Shown: piece by piece, positions 15,386 through 23,797 of the stretch
Layout: each line of letters begins with the position of its first letter
Numbering within the stretch: the first letter of the stretch is position 1
Origin: Methanomassiliicoccales archaeon LGM-RCC1
GTDB taxonomy: Archaea; Thermoplasmatota; Thermoplasmata; Methanomassiliicoccales; Methanomethylophilaceae
NCBI GenBank assembly: GCA_030168575.1
Contig: CP115555.1
Coordinates: 1,302,001-1,366,000 of the forward strand
Reading direction: 5' to 3'
DNA length: 64,000 nucleotides
Made by a program: the position numbers and the translations under genes
Notes under the pieces: model-generated
Databases searched by the model: none
What the model saw: only the letters and a program-made list of their open reading frames with translations
Told to the model about the DNA's origin: nothing

Positions 15386-17113
15386 ATGAACATTGATCCT
15401 AATGCAACGAAATACATGGTCAAGGCTAAGATTAGCGCTGACGGAGTTATAGACAGGCCCGACGTCGTCGGAGCCATTTTTGGTCAAACCGAGGGACTCC
15501 TCGGTGACGAGCTTGACCTGAGAGACCTCCAGAAATCCGGAAGGATCGGAAGGATAGAGGTCGAGACAGTAACCAAGGGCGGAAAGTCCGAGGGAATCAT
15601 CTACATGTCATCGAGCCTGGACCAGGTCGAGACCGTCATCCTCGCTTCAGCGTTGGAGACCGTCGACCGCGTAGGTCCCTGCAAGGCATCCGTCCACGTC
15701 CTCGGGATAGAGGATGTCCGTGTGACCAAGAGGGAGAAGGTAGTCGAGCGTGCAAAGGAGCTTCTCAACGAGCTCATGAAGCAGTCCGAGGGATCCAGCA
15801 CCAACCTGATGAACAGCGTCAAGCAGAGCGTCCAGGTCGAGGAGATCACCACCTACGGACCTGACAGATGCCCTGCCGGACCCAACGTAAGGGACTCCGA
15901 GGCAATCATCATAGTGGAGGGAAGGTCGGATGTCCTCAATCTCCTCAAGGCAGGAATCAAGAACGCCATCGCAGTCGAGGGAACCAACATCCCCAAGACA
16001 GTCCAGGAACTCTCCAAGGAGAGGGTCGTCACAGCCTTCACAGACGGTGACAGAGGAGGAGAGCTCATCCTCAGGGAGCTCTTTCAGGTGGCAGAGGTCG
16101 ACTTCGTCGCCCGTGCACCCCGCGCGCACGAGGTCGAGGAGCTGTCCTCCAAGCAGATCATCAAGTGTCTCCGCAACAAGGTCCCCGGCGACCAGTACAT
16201 GGAGATGAACAACCTCAACTTCGAGGAGAGGTCTTTCGACGAGCTCGACAACTTCGAGCCCGAATCAGACTACAGGTCTGACAGGCGCGACAGGAAGGAC
16301 CGCGACAACAGGCGCGACCGCGATGAGCGCCGTGACAGGAAGGACCGCGACAACAGGCGTGACCGTGACGAAAGGCGTGAGGAGCGCCAGAAGGACCGTG
16401 ATGAGCGCCGCAAGGAGCGTTTCAACAACGAGGCCCTCGACAAGTACAGGAAGAAGCGCGAGGAGCGCCAGGAGCGCGAGGAGAGGTCATACGAGGCACC
16501 CGAGGCCGAAGTGACCGAGCCCGAGGTCCCCCAGAGGTACGAGGAGTCCGAGGAAGTCAAGGTCTCCGAGGAGATCGTCGCAGAGGAGCCCTCCGAGGAG
16601 GAGAAGCCCAAGAAGTCCACCAAGAGGAAGAAGGACGCCGAGGACAAGCCCAAGAAGTCCACCAAGAGGAAGAAGGACGAGGAGCCCGCAGAGGAGCCCG
16701 AGCCCGCCGAGGAACCCGCTGAGGAGGAGAAGCCCAAAGAGACCAAGACCAAGGAGGAGAAACCCGCCAAGGCAAGGTCGCTGAAGGGAAAGAAGCTCAT
16801 CACCGACAAGGTCCTCACTGCAGAGCAGGAATCCTACCGCGACATGCTCCTGGAGCTCTCCACGACCCACAACGCCAAGGTCCTGGATGCCTCGAACGAA
16901 GTCATCAGGCAGGTCGCCGTAAAGAGCCTCGTCAACTCCCTGAAGGAGGATGGGGACAACGTCGCTGCCATCGTCTTCGACGGAGTCATCTCCCAGAGGA
17001 TCATCGATGTCTCTTCCGAGAAGGGAATCAAGACCGTCGTCGGAACCCGCAAGGGAAACATCTCCAAGATGCCTGCCGACATAACCATCTGGACTAAGGA
17101 AGACCTCGTCTGA
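15386..17113 (+). CDS. dnaG: Archaeal DnaG-type protein (TOPRIM primase / exosome-associated)
   Basis: Archaeal DnaG binds the RNA-degrading exosome and has primase activity in vitro. The start is ATG 15386 with GGAGGG five bases upstream; the frame is open to 15152 but that part is non-coding leader. The 575-residue protein has a conserved N-terminal domain and a TOPRIM domain (IIVEGRSDVLNLL, FTDGDRGGELIL). A very long charged linker follows, then a conserved C-terminal domain (FDGVISQRIID). The linker includes two 15-residue Arg/Asp repeats and two 14-residue Lys-rich repeats. A Lon-like AAA gene follows five bases later. Confidence 0.93.
   Translation: MNIDPNATKYMVKAKISADGVIDRPDVVGAIFGQTEGLLGDELDLRDLQKSGRIGRIEVETVTKGGKSEGIIYMSSSLDQVETVILASALETVDRVGPCKASVHVLGIEDVRVTKREKVVERAKELLNELMKQSEGSSTNLMNSVKQSVQVEEITTYGPDRCPAGPNVRDSEAIIIVEGRSDVLNLLKAGIKNAIAVEGTNIPKTVQELSKERVVTAFTDGDRGGELILRELFQVAEVDFVARAPRAHEVEELSSKQIIKCLRNKVPGDQYMEMNNLNFEERSFDELDNFEPESDYRSDRRDRKDRDNRRDRDERRDRKDRDNRRDRDERREERQKDRDERRKERFNNEALDKYRKKREERQEREERSYEAPEAEVTEPEVPQRYEESEEVKVSEEIVAEEPSEEEKPKKSTKRKKDAEDKPKKSTKRKKDEEPAEEPEPAEEPAEEEKPKETKTKEEKPAKARSLKGKKLITDKVLTAEQESYRDMLLELSTTHNAKVLDASNEVIRQVAVKSLVNSLKEDGDNVAAIVFDGVISQRIIDVSSEKGIKTVVGTRKGNISKMPADITIWTKEDLV
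16283..16372 (+). repeat. Tandem 45-bp coding repeat in dnaG
   Basis: Two adjacent 45-bp units (16283-16327 and 16328-16372) both encode RRDRKDRDNRRDRDE. They are near identical in DNA, which suggests recent duplication or slippage in the disordered linker. Confidence 0.85.
16604..16687 (+). repeat. Tandem 42-bp coding repeat in dnaG
   Basis: Two adjacent 42-bp units (16604-16645 and 16646-16687) encode KPKKSTKRKKDAED and KPKKSTKRKKDEEP, a basic stretch inside an otherwise Glu/Pro-rich linker. Confidence 0.8.
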
Positions 17114-17118
17114 TTACC

Positions 17119-18636
17119 ATGGCCAAGCAGAAGCATGTTGAAACCTGGGAAGACGTCCAGGAACTGAAATCGACAGCCGAGATCCAGATTCCCAAGGATC
17201 CTCTCGACAGGGTCCTCGGTCAGGAGGAGGCCATCGAGCTTGCCAAGATCGCCGCCAAACAGCGCAGGCATCTGCTGCTCGTCGGTCCCCCGGGAACCGG
17301 TAAGTCGATGATCGCCCGTGCGCTCTCCATGAACCTCCCTGCCCCAAAGCAGGAGGTCCGCGTGGTCAAGAACCCGGAGAACCCCGAGCGTCCCCTGCTG
17401 TCGGTGCTCGACGCCAAAGAGGTCCTCAAGGAGGAGGACATCAAGGCAGCATCCATAGGCATCCTGCTCACACCCGAGGAGGCTCCGGCCAATGTCGCTG
17501 AGCACCTCGGATACAAGTGCAAGAACTGCGGAGGATACTCCCTCCCTACGGACACGGTCTGCCCTCACTGCAACCAGTCCAAGCTGGATTCCACAGCGAA
17601 CAAGAGCAATCCGTTCCAGGACATCCTCAGCAACCTCAGCGGCATGCTGGATGTCCCCATGCAGGAGATCACCGCAGGAAAGGAGAAGGTCACCACACGC
17701 GACAGGAACGACGAACAGGTCATCTTCGAGCGTGCCGGAGACAAGATCCGCAAGCTGGACCAGGCCGCTCTCGAGAAGAGGGCCGAGCTCCAGAGCACCA
17801 GCAATGAGAAGGTTCTGGTGAAGCTCAGGAGGAACCCGTTCGTCCTGGCGACAGGAGCATCCGAGACGGAGCTTCTGGGAGATGTCCGTCACGACCCCTA
17901 CGGAGGGCACGAGAAGCTCGGGTCCCCCGCATACGAGAGGATCGTCGCGGGATCCATCCACGAGGCACACGAGGGAGTCCTATTCATCGATGAGATATCC
18001 CATCTGAAGGAGCTCCAGAGATACATCCTGACCGCCATGCAGGACAAGGTGTTCCCCATCACTGGAAGGAACCCCCAGTCCGCCGGAGCAAGCGTCAAGG
18101 TGGACAACGTCCCCTGCGACTTCATCCTGGTGGCCGCTTGTAACATACAGGATCTTGAGAACATCCTCTCTCCGCTCAGGTCGAGGATCATCGGAAACGG
18201 TTACGAGGTACTTGTCGACATCGCCATGCCTGACAATTCCCACAACCGCGCCAGGTACGCCCAGTTCGTAGCCCAGGAGATTCAGCTCGACGGGCACATA
18301 CCTCATGCTTCGATCGAGGCTGTCGAGAAGATCATCGCCGAAGGAAAGAGGCGTGCGAAGCTGGACAACCAGAACAACGCCCTGACCCTCAGGCTGAGGG
18401 AGCTCGGAGGACTCATAAGATCCGCCGGGGACATCGCGGTCCTGGAAGGCGCCAAGCTGATCACCGGCGAGCACATCGACAGGGCCCTCAGGAGATCCCG
18501 CAGCGTCGAGGAGCAGATCAAGGACCGCTACGGATCCTACAACAAAGGTCTCTCCAAGGATGTCTCTTCCGCTCAGAAGGAGCGCTCCAGCTACTACTTC
18601 GAGACAGAGCACTTGGACGACTCCATGTTCTCTTGA
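17119..18636 (+). CDS. LonB-like AAA+ ATPase with zinc ribbon, lacking the protease domain
   Basis: A 505-residue AAA+ protein most like the ATPase part of archaeal LonB: DPLDRVLGQEEAIELAKIAA, Walker A VGPPGTGKS (about residue 55), Walker B GVLFIDEISHL, sensor VAACNIQD and a C-terminal lid. Between Walker A and B a four-cysteine ribbon (CKNCGG...CPHC, about residues 134-153) takes the place where LonB has membrane helices. The chain ends after the lid: no S16 protease domain or catalytic Ser/Lys is present. It may unfold or remodel substrates without cutting. Same strand as dnaG, with five bases between them. Confidence 0.8.
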   Translation: MAKQKHVETWEDVQELKSTAEIQIPKDPLDRVLGQEEAIELAKIAAKQRRHLLLVGPPGTGKSMIARALSMNLPAPKQEVRVVKNPENPERPLLSVLDAKEVLKEEDIKAASIGILLTPEEAPANVAEHLGYKCKNCGGYSLPTDTVCPHCNQSKLDSTANKSNPFQDILSNLSGMLDVPMQEITAGKEKVTTRDRNDEQVIFERAGDKIRKLDQAALEKRAELQSTSNEKVLVKLRRNPFVLATGASETELLGDVRHDPYGGHEKLGSPAYERIVAGSIHEAHEGVLFIDEISHLKELQRYILTAMQDKVFPITGRNPQSAGASVKVDNVPCDFILVAACNIQDLENILSPLRSRIIGNGYEVLVDIAMPDNSHNRARYAQFVAQEIQLDGHIPHASIEAVEKIIAEGKRRAKLDNQNNALTLRLRELGGLIRSAGDIAVLEGAKLITGEHIDRALRRSRSVEEQIKDRYGSYNKGLSKDVSSAQKERSSYYFETEHLDDSMFS

Positions 18637-18643
18637 AAACCAA

Positions 18644-18672
18644 GGGGGATCATCCCCCGTTTTTCCTTTTTT
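18644..18672 (+). terminator. Terminator after the Lon-like gene
   Basis: GGGGGA/TCCCCC stem with a three-base loop (18644-18658) followed by two long T tracts through 18672; it begins eight bases past the stop. Confidence 0.8.
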
Positions 18673-18720
18673 TCCGACCATTCACCGAAAACCGTCATAT
18701 ACGATCCCATTGTTCTATTC

Positions 18721-20661
18721 ATGATGAGCAGTAAATGGGGCTTGTTGGCGCTGTTCACGCTAGTGCTTGTTTCAGCCTCAGCTATCGTCATCGACCCCAT
18801 CGATGCCGCCGATCCGCCCAAGGATCCATTGCCCCAGGATCTTTATCCTTATGCTGATATCATCCTGACCGCTGACGCCAAGGGCAATACCCTGATGACG
18901 TTCAAGGCCTACGGGGATTACGTGGTCACGAAGGACCATCCTTCCGAATGGTTCACCCACACCTATTCTCAGAACACCGACATCATCCTCAGGAACCTCT
19001 CCCAAGCGGGAGATTACATGGAGATTGTGTACGACGGTGCTAATGTGAGGAAGCTCACGATCTTCAGCGTCGATACCAAGGAGTCGCTGAATTCGGCCAA
19101 CTCCGTCCATTTCACCATGTACAGCGGATCCATCCAGACGCTTGCGATGCTGACAGCTTCCAATCAGGTGAAGCAGTACATCGGGAATTCATATGATTCG
19201 ATCCCGACTACACTCCGCAACGTAACGCTGGACATGAAGGGAGGCAGCGTCAACCTCCTGAACCCTACGACCGAGATGCTGGGCATCACAAACTACACCG
19301 TCCATCTGGACTACGGTCTGTCCGTTAACCGCATGTACACCACCGGTGAGAACGGGAAGTACTCCAGCGTCCACATCGATATGAACGGTGCGGCAGTCGG
19401 ATACATGTCCAACATCGCATCCAGGATCGGTCACCTCATCTACGATATCAATTCCGGAAGCATCGATTACTTCTGCATCGGTGCCAACACCGAGCATAGC
19501 TACAACAGGAACATCGGGGATCTGGCCACATCCTGCGTCACAGGCGATGTGAAGGTCCACATAGGCTCCAGCGCCACCATCGGCAAGTGCATCATGGGAG
19601 GCGGCATTCTCAACATGCCCAGGATCCTCCGCAACGGTGCCCTTGTATCAGAGGAGATAGTGCATATGGTCGTCATCGATGCCCAGAACACAACGGTCTC
19701 CAACGATTCCGCATTCCTTGCAGAGAGGAGGACATCAGCATACCATTTCGGTAACTACAAGATAGGCGGCAACCCTTCAGCCAGCTCCATATCGGATTCC
19801 TTCTCCTATCTCAAAACCACCATGAAGGTCTATGCAGAGGACGGTGTCTGGACGTCATTTTCCTCCTGTACCATCCCGGTGGGAGGGATCGTGTCCCTTA
19901 ACACCGAGTACATCGTCCAGACCGACGGTTACCTGAACATCTCAAAAGGCGCAACGCTCTACAACTCGGACAACATGGTCATCAGCGGTTCGCTATACAT
20001 TGGCGGTACGCTGATCAACAATTCCGTCATCCAGTGCAGGTCCGGATCCGAGATAGGGGGTACGCCTGAAGGGATCGGCTATCTCGCTGATTACGTCCAT
20101 TATTCCAGCCCCACATCGTCCCTGAACGTCATGTCGCAGAGGAACGCCGTGGTGATAGACCAGGAGACGCAATACCCTGTGGAGAGCATCTCGACCATCC
20201 TGGCGGAGGATAACCTCACCGTCACCATCACCATCGAGGGTTCGCAGCGTATCTACGGAGACGAGTTCATGATAGCCCTCAACCCTGTGGATCCTCCGGA
20301 GAACTTCGACGGAATGTACAGACTGGACATCAAGGGAATCGACAGGGACCTCCTCGCAATCTGCACTGTCGAGGTTACCTTGCCCACAGATCACAACCAG
20401 TGCACCGCGGTATACGTCTTCGATGAGGCGGAGGGACAGTACAAGATGATCTCCGCTGCCGAGTACGAGTCGCAGGTCTTCATCACCGCAGGCACTTACA
20501 ACGACTTCTACCTCTTGAACTACACATCCGAGAGGCCAATCCCTCCTCAGCCTATCGTCATCAACACAGACATGACCTGGTTCGACTACGTTCTGATAGC
20601 TGCGATCATAGGCGTATTGGCGGTGACCGTGTACTCGCTCGTCACGATGAAACGTGATTGA
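18721..20661 (+). CDS. Exported, C-terminally membrane-anchored surface protein
   Basis: A 646-residue protein with an N-terminal signal peptide (GLLALFTLVLVSASAIV, about residues 7-24) and a single C-terminal membrane helix (DYVLIAAIIGVLAVTVYSLV) before a short basic tail (MKRD). The body is rich in Asn, Ser, Thr and Gly with beta-strand character and several sequons for N-glycosylation (NLS, NVT, NYT, NIS). This fits a cell-surface protein in an archaeon without a known enzymatic motif. The 3' end overlaps the convergent acetyltransferase gene by 20 bases. Confidence 0.7.
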   Translation: MMSSKWGLLALFTLVLVSASAIVIDPIDAADPPKDPLPQDLYPYADIILTADAKGNTLMTFKAYGDYVVTKDHPSEWFTHTYSQNTDIILRNLSQAGDYMEIVYDGANVRKLTIFSVDTKESLNSANSVHFTMYSGSIQTLAMLTASNQVKQYIGNSYDSIPTTLRNVTLDMKGGSVNLLNPTTEMLGITNYTVHLDYGLSVNRMYTTGENGKYSSVHIDMNGAAVGYMSNIASRIGHLIYDINSGSIDYFCIGANTEHSYNRNIGDLATSCVTGDVKVHIGSSATIGKCIMGGGILNMPRILRNGALVSEEIVHMVVIDAQNTTVSNDSAFLAERRTSAYHFGNYKIGGNPSASSISDSFSYLKTTMKVYAEDGVWTSFSSCTIPVGGIVSLNTEYIVQTDGYLNISKGATLYNSDNMVISGSLYIGGTLINNSVIQCRSGSEIGGTPEGIGYLADYVHYSSPTSSLNVMSQRNAVVIDQETQYPVESISTILAEDNLTVTITIEGSQRIYGDEFMIALNPVDPPENFDGMYRLDIKGIDRDLLAICTVEVTLPTDHNQCTAVYVFDEAEGQYKMISAAEYESQVFITAGTYNDFYLLNYTSERPIPPQPIVINTDMTWFDYVLIAAIIGVLAVTVYSLVTMKRD

Positions 20662-21106
20662 TTCTTGAGAGCTTCAGGACCATCCTGTAACCGTCCTCTC
20701 CTGGGGCATAGAGCGAAGGCAGAGTCTCCTCGATGGCGAATCCCTGTCTTTTGTAGAAATCTATGGCCCTGCCGTTCGTCACACGGACCTCCAGCTGAAC
20801 CTCTGAGAAACCTTCCATATAGCACCTGGTGCGGTAATTGTCCAGGAGCTTGGTCCCTATTCCCTGTCCTCTGTACTTGGAATCCACGGCATAGAGCGCT
20901 ATGGAGGCTCTTCCCGGTTTTACCCTGGTCCCGCATATGGCGCCAACAATGTTGCCGAAGATATCCTCAGCCACGATCTGTCCCTCGGGCCAGCAGAGGA
21001 AGAAGTACTCAATCACGTCCAGGGAGAAGGAGCCGTCCAGATTGCTGTTGAAAAGGGCGTAGATCCTGATGGAATCCTCAGCCTTCATGGCCCTATAGAT
21101 AATCAA
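20642..21106 (-). CDS. GNAT-family N-acetyltransferase (RimI-like)
   Basis: A 154-residue acetyl-CoA-dependent transferase. The acetyl-CoA loop appears as SKYRGQGIGTKLLDNY at about residues 77-92, followed by EVRVTNGRAIDFYKRQGF, the usual fourth motif. RimI-type enzymes acetylate protein N-termini; the substrate here is uncertain. Its ATG overlaps the stop of the PLD-domain surface protein gene upstream (ATGA), so the two are co-translated. Confidence 0.85.
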   Translation of the reverse strand: MIIYRAMKAEDSIRIYALFNSNLDGSFSLDVIEYFFLCWPEGQIVAEDIFGNIVGAICGTRVKPGRASIALYAVDSKYRGQGIGTKLLDNYRTRCYMEGFSEVQLEVRVTNGRAIDFYKRQGFAIEETLPSLYAPGEDGYRMVLKLSRINHVSS

Positions 21107-23082
21107 GCGGAACGCCCCCTGAATATCTTGATCGCTGCGATCATTATGGCTAGAAGCACAAACGCCACAGGTGCGGCATACGGGAGGATCGATTCCACGG
21201 AATCAGACGAATCCTCATCAACGGTGAATTCTGCATAAATGAATCCTCTGTTCCCTATAGAGTCGGTCGCAATAACACCCAGGACATGTCTGCCTGAGGA
21301 TACCTCTAGAACCTTGCGAGGGATCGATGAATCGGAGACGGCCCCATCAAGGTTCCATCTATAGGTGTAGTTTCCAGGTTGCTTGACCGCCACGGTGATA
21401 GTGATCTTCCCCGGGGAGCTATAGTGACTGGAGAATTCCGTGAAGGACAGTGTGAGCCCGGAGGACCTGTCGTTCGTCTCGAAATCGTCTATGAATGCGC
21501 CCGCGAAGAATCCGGAGACCTCCTTGGAATCGATGGCGACCATGACCTCTCTGTTGTTCTCCAGGGAATTATAGGTCCAGTTTATGGATCCCACGAGAAC
21601 GGTATCATCGCAGACGATCCCTTTGTTATGCACGTATGGAGTGTCCATAACTATGCAGCTGATCCCGCTGGACACTTGGACCGATGCGACTGTTCTGCTG
21701 TCCACATTATTGCTGAGGATCAGCTTGCAATCAACGCCACCGGAATCCTTTGAGACCATCGCCGAATAGGGGTTGTCCGTTCTGCTGAGGAAATCATTGT
21801 CGAGACTCTGTTGCTGTGAATAGACTCTGTAAGTGGAGTTGGAAATGTAGTAGATCTGGGCCTGCTGAGCGTTGTCCGGGGAGAGTATGGGGGTGACCTT
21901 GCATCTGTAGCTGGGCAGCTGCACTTTCTTCGTCGGAGCAGTATAGGTCAGTGTCTTCGCCTTCGCATAGGGGGCAGTATCGCTGAAATCGATGACATCT
22001 CCGTATTCACCGTTGATGTCATTCTCGAAGACGTCCATCATGTATGACGCATAGGACGGGCTGTCGATCAGGACTCCCCAGCCGCGGTTCCCCTGACCTT
22101 CCATAGGATCGGTCATCACCTCCATGTTCAAATTGCCCCAGGTCCAGTTCTCGGATGTGACGATCACCCTGGTGCCGTCGATGATGCAGTACTTCGCATG
22201 GACAAGGTTGTATCTGTCGCCTGATACGCCGCCTATGAGCTTCACGGTGCATCCCGCATCGACAAGCGATTTTGCCGGTGAAGGGGATTGTGTTGTGTAG
22301 CCCTGCGATTCCTCCAGCAGGACGGTGACATCTACGCCTTTCAAGGAAAGCTTCTGCAACAGCGCATAGACGTTGTCGCAGGATAGTTGATACATCGTAA
22401 GGCAAACGGACTTCTTCGCGTCCTCTAGGGCGTTATAGATAGGTATTCCGCCGGATTCGGGGAACAGGAACGGATGCACAGTGGCATCGATCTGGAGTTC
22501 CGGGTCGAATTGGAGATTAGTCTGTCCGATCCTGTAGTTGGTCCAGCAGGATGCAGACTCCCCTTCCGCGGACACCCTCACTGCGAAACTGTTCTTCTTA
22601 GGGGTGAACGTGTCCCCGGACCACAAGTTCTTGTCCGTGATCTCGACGTCACCGTAGAAGAAGGCGTCGATTATGTTGTTCCCGTAGAACAGGTAGACAT
22701 CGTCCTTGGAGTTGTTCAATGCGAAGTTGTTCGATATGGTTACTCCGGACTCGCCGTTCCTGTAGGTAGTATGGCGTCCCGGAAAGCCCGAATCCGCGGA
22801 CTTATCCTTCACGAAGGTAAGTGTCTCTCCCGAATGGATTATCAGAGATTGTGAGAAGCCTATGGAGCCTTCGGACGAGCTCTTCTGAGGATTGTCGGTG
22901 ATGCAGAAATCCTTCAGATCTATGTCGTACGAGCTGTAGTTGTGCAGCGAAACTCCCTCGTCTTCGTTGAAGATATTGACCTCGTAGAGAACAATGCCTG
23001 TGTTCGCAGCATCATATTCCGAGGCCAGCGGCACGAATGCGCAAACCAGAAACAGCAGCGATACAGCCAGCACTGACCTCAT
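21103..23082 (-). CDS. Exported phospholipase D-like protein with lamin-tail-like domain
   Basis: A 659-residue protein with signal peptide (VLAVSLLFLVCAFVPL), a lamin-tail-like beta domain near residues 25-180, and two PLD half-sites. The first has HAKYCIID plus a downstream SENWTWGN; the second has HNKGIVCD plus GSINWTYNS. Both catalytic His/Lys/Asp sets look intact. A C-terminal helix (ILPYAAPVAFVLLAIMIAAI) and basic tail anchor it outside the cell. It probably cuts a phosphodiester, either lipid or extracellular DNA. Its stop overlaps the start of the GNAT gene. Confidence 0.85.
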   Translation of the reverse strand: MRSVLAVSLLFLVCAFVPLASEYDAANTGIVLYEVNIFNEDEGVSLHNYSSYDIDLKDFCITDNPQKSSSEGSIGFSQSLIIHSGETLTFVKDKSADSGFPGRHTTYRNGESGVTISNNFALNNSKDDVYLFYGNNIIDAFFYGDVEITDKNLWSGDTFTPKKNSFAVRVSAEGESASCWTNYRIGQTNLQFDPELQIDATVHPFLFPESGGIPIYNALEDAKKSVCLTMYQLSCDNVYALLQKLSLKGVDVTVLLEESQGYTTQSPSPAKSLVDAGCTVKLIGGVSGDRYNLVHAKYCIIDGTRVIVTSENWTWGNLNMEVMTDPMEGQGNRGWGVLIDSPSYASYMMDVFENDINGEYGDVIDFSDTAPYAKAKTLTYTAPTKKVQLPSYRCKVTPILSPDNAQQAQIYYISNSTYRVYSQQQSLDNDFLSRTDNPYSAMVSKDSGGVDCKLILSNNVDSRTVASVQVSSGISCIVMDTPYVHNKGIVCDDTVLVGSINWTYNSLENNREVMVAIDSKEVSGFFAGAFIDDFETNDRSSGLTLSFTEFSSHYSSPGKITITVAVKQPGNYTYRWNLDGAVSDSSIPRKVLEVSSGRHVLGVIATDSIGNRGFIYAEFTVDEDSSDSVESILPYAAPVAFVLLAIMIAAIKIFRGRSA

Positions 23083-23120
23083 GGCTGATGGTAATAGTTA
23101 CTCGTAGAAAATAGCGATGC

Positions 23121-23792
23121 TCAGATGTTGCGGATCAGGTCTCTGATGACAGCTTCAGGATCCGCAGCTTTGACTACGCCTGATGCAAGCAGAACTCCCT
23201 CCGCACCCAAGTCAACAGCGGTCTTCACATCCCCTCCGTTCTTGACACCGGCCCCGCACAGGACCTTGATCTTCTTGTCGACGGATTTCACCGCTTCCAC
23301 GGTACCGGAGACGATGCCGGGGTTGGCGGTGGTGACGGATATGTCCCCTCCTATCAGCTCAGGAGGCTCAACTGCGATGTAATCAGGTGAGAATTGGGCG
23401 AGATCCTTCGCGACGTCAACGGTGTCCGCGCAGACGCAGGTGACAAGGTCCAGATCCTTGCATAATTGGACACAAGAGCCCACGTCGGACGCGGGCTGCT
23501 TGTGCTCCGAATGGTTTATCAGGGTGCCTGAGGCACCCGCTGATTTGACCAGCGACGGTGTGGTGAATCCAGTTCCGGAACCGGGCTTGCGGGGGTCCAC
23601 GTTCTGCGAGTAGACGGGTATCTCTACCTGGTCCGCTACGTAGGACAGCTCCACCATGGGAGGGCAAACCACCAGGTTCGCTCCGGTCTCCTCGGCAACC
23701 TTGGCGCAGATTTCCGCCAGTTCGAGGGCCTTTACTCCCTCGACCTCGGAGTACATCTTGAAGTTGACGATGACCGCTGGATTCGATTTCAT
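23121..23792 (-). CDS. tpiA: Triosephosphate isomerase
   Basis: Interconverts glyceraldehyde-3-phosphate and dihydroxyacetone phosphate. About 223 residues, the short archaeal form. VNFKMY holds the catalytic lysine, INHSEH the catalytic histidine, and AVEPPELIGG the catalytic glutamate. The ATG at 23792 is preferred; a GTG at 23801 overlapping the fbp stop would add three residues. It follows fbp directly, so both enzymes act in the same gluconeogenic stretch. Confidence 0.96.
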   Translation of the reverse strand: MKSNPAVIVNFKMYSEVEGVKALELAEICAKVAEETGANLVVCPPMVELSYVADQVEIPVYSQNVDPRKPGSGTGFTTPSLVKSAGASGTLINHSEHKQPASDVGSCVQLCKDLDLVTCVCADTVDVAKDLAQFSPDYIAVEPPELIGGDISVTTANPGIVSGTVEAVKSVDKKIKVLCGAGVKNGGDVKTAVDLGAEGVLLASGVVKAADPEAVIRDLIRNI

Positions 23793-23797
23793 CGAGA

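Noticed and set aside
16283-16687. Possible CRISPR-like repeats
   Set aside because: The repeats are directly adjacent without spacers and lie inside the dnaG coding frame.
16834-17970. 378-codon minus-strand frame opposite dnaG and the Lon-like gene
   Set aside because: Shadow of strongly supported plus-strand genes, with no recognisable domain.
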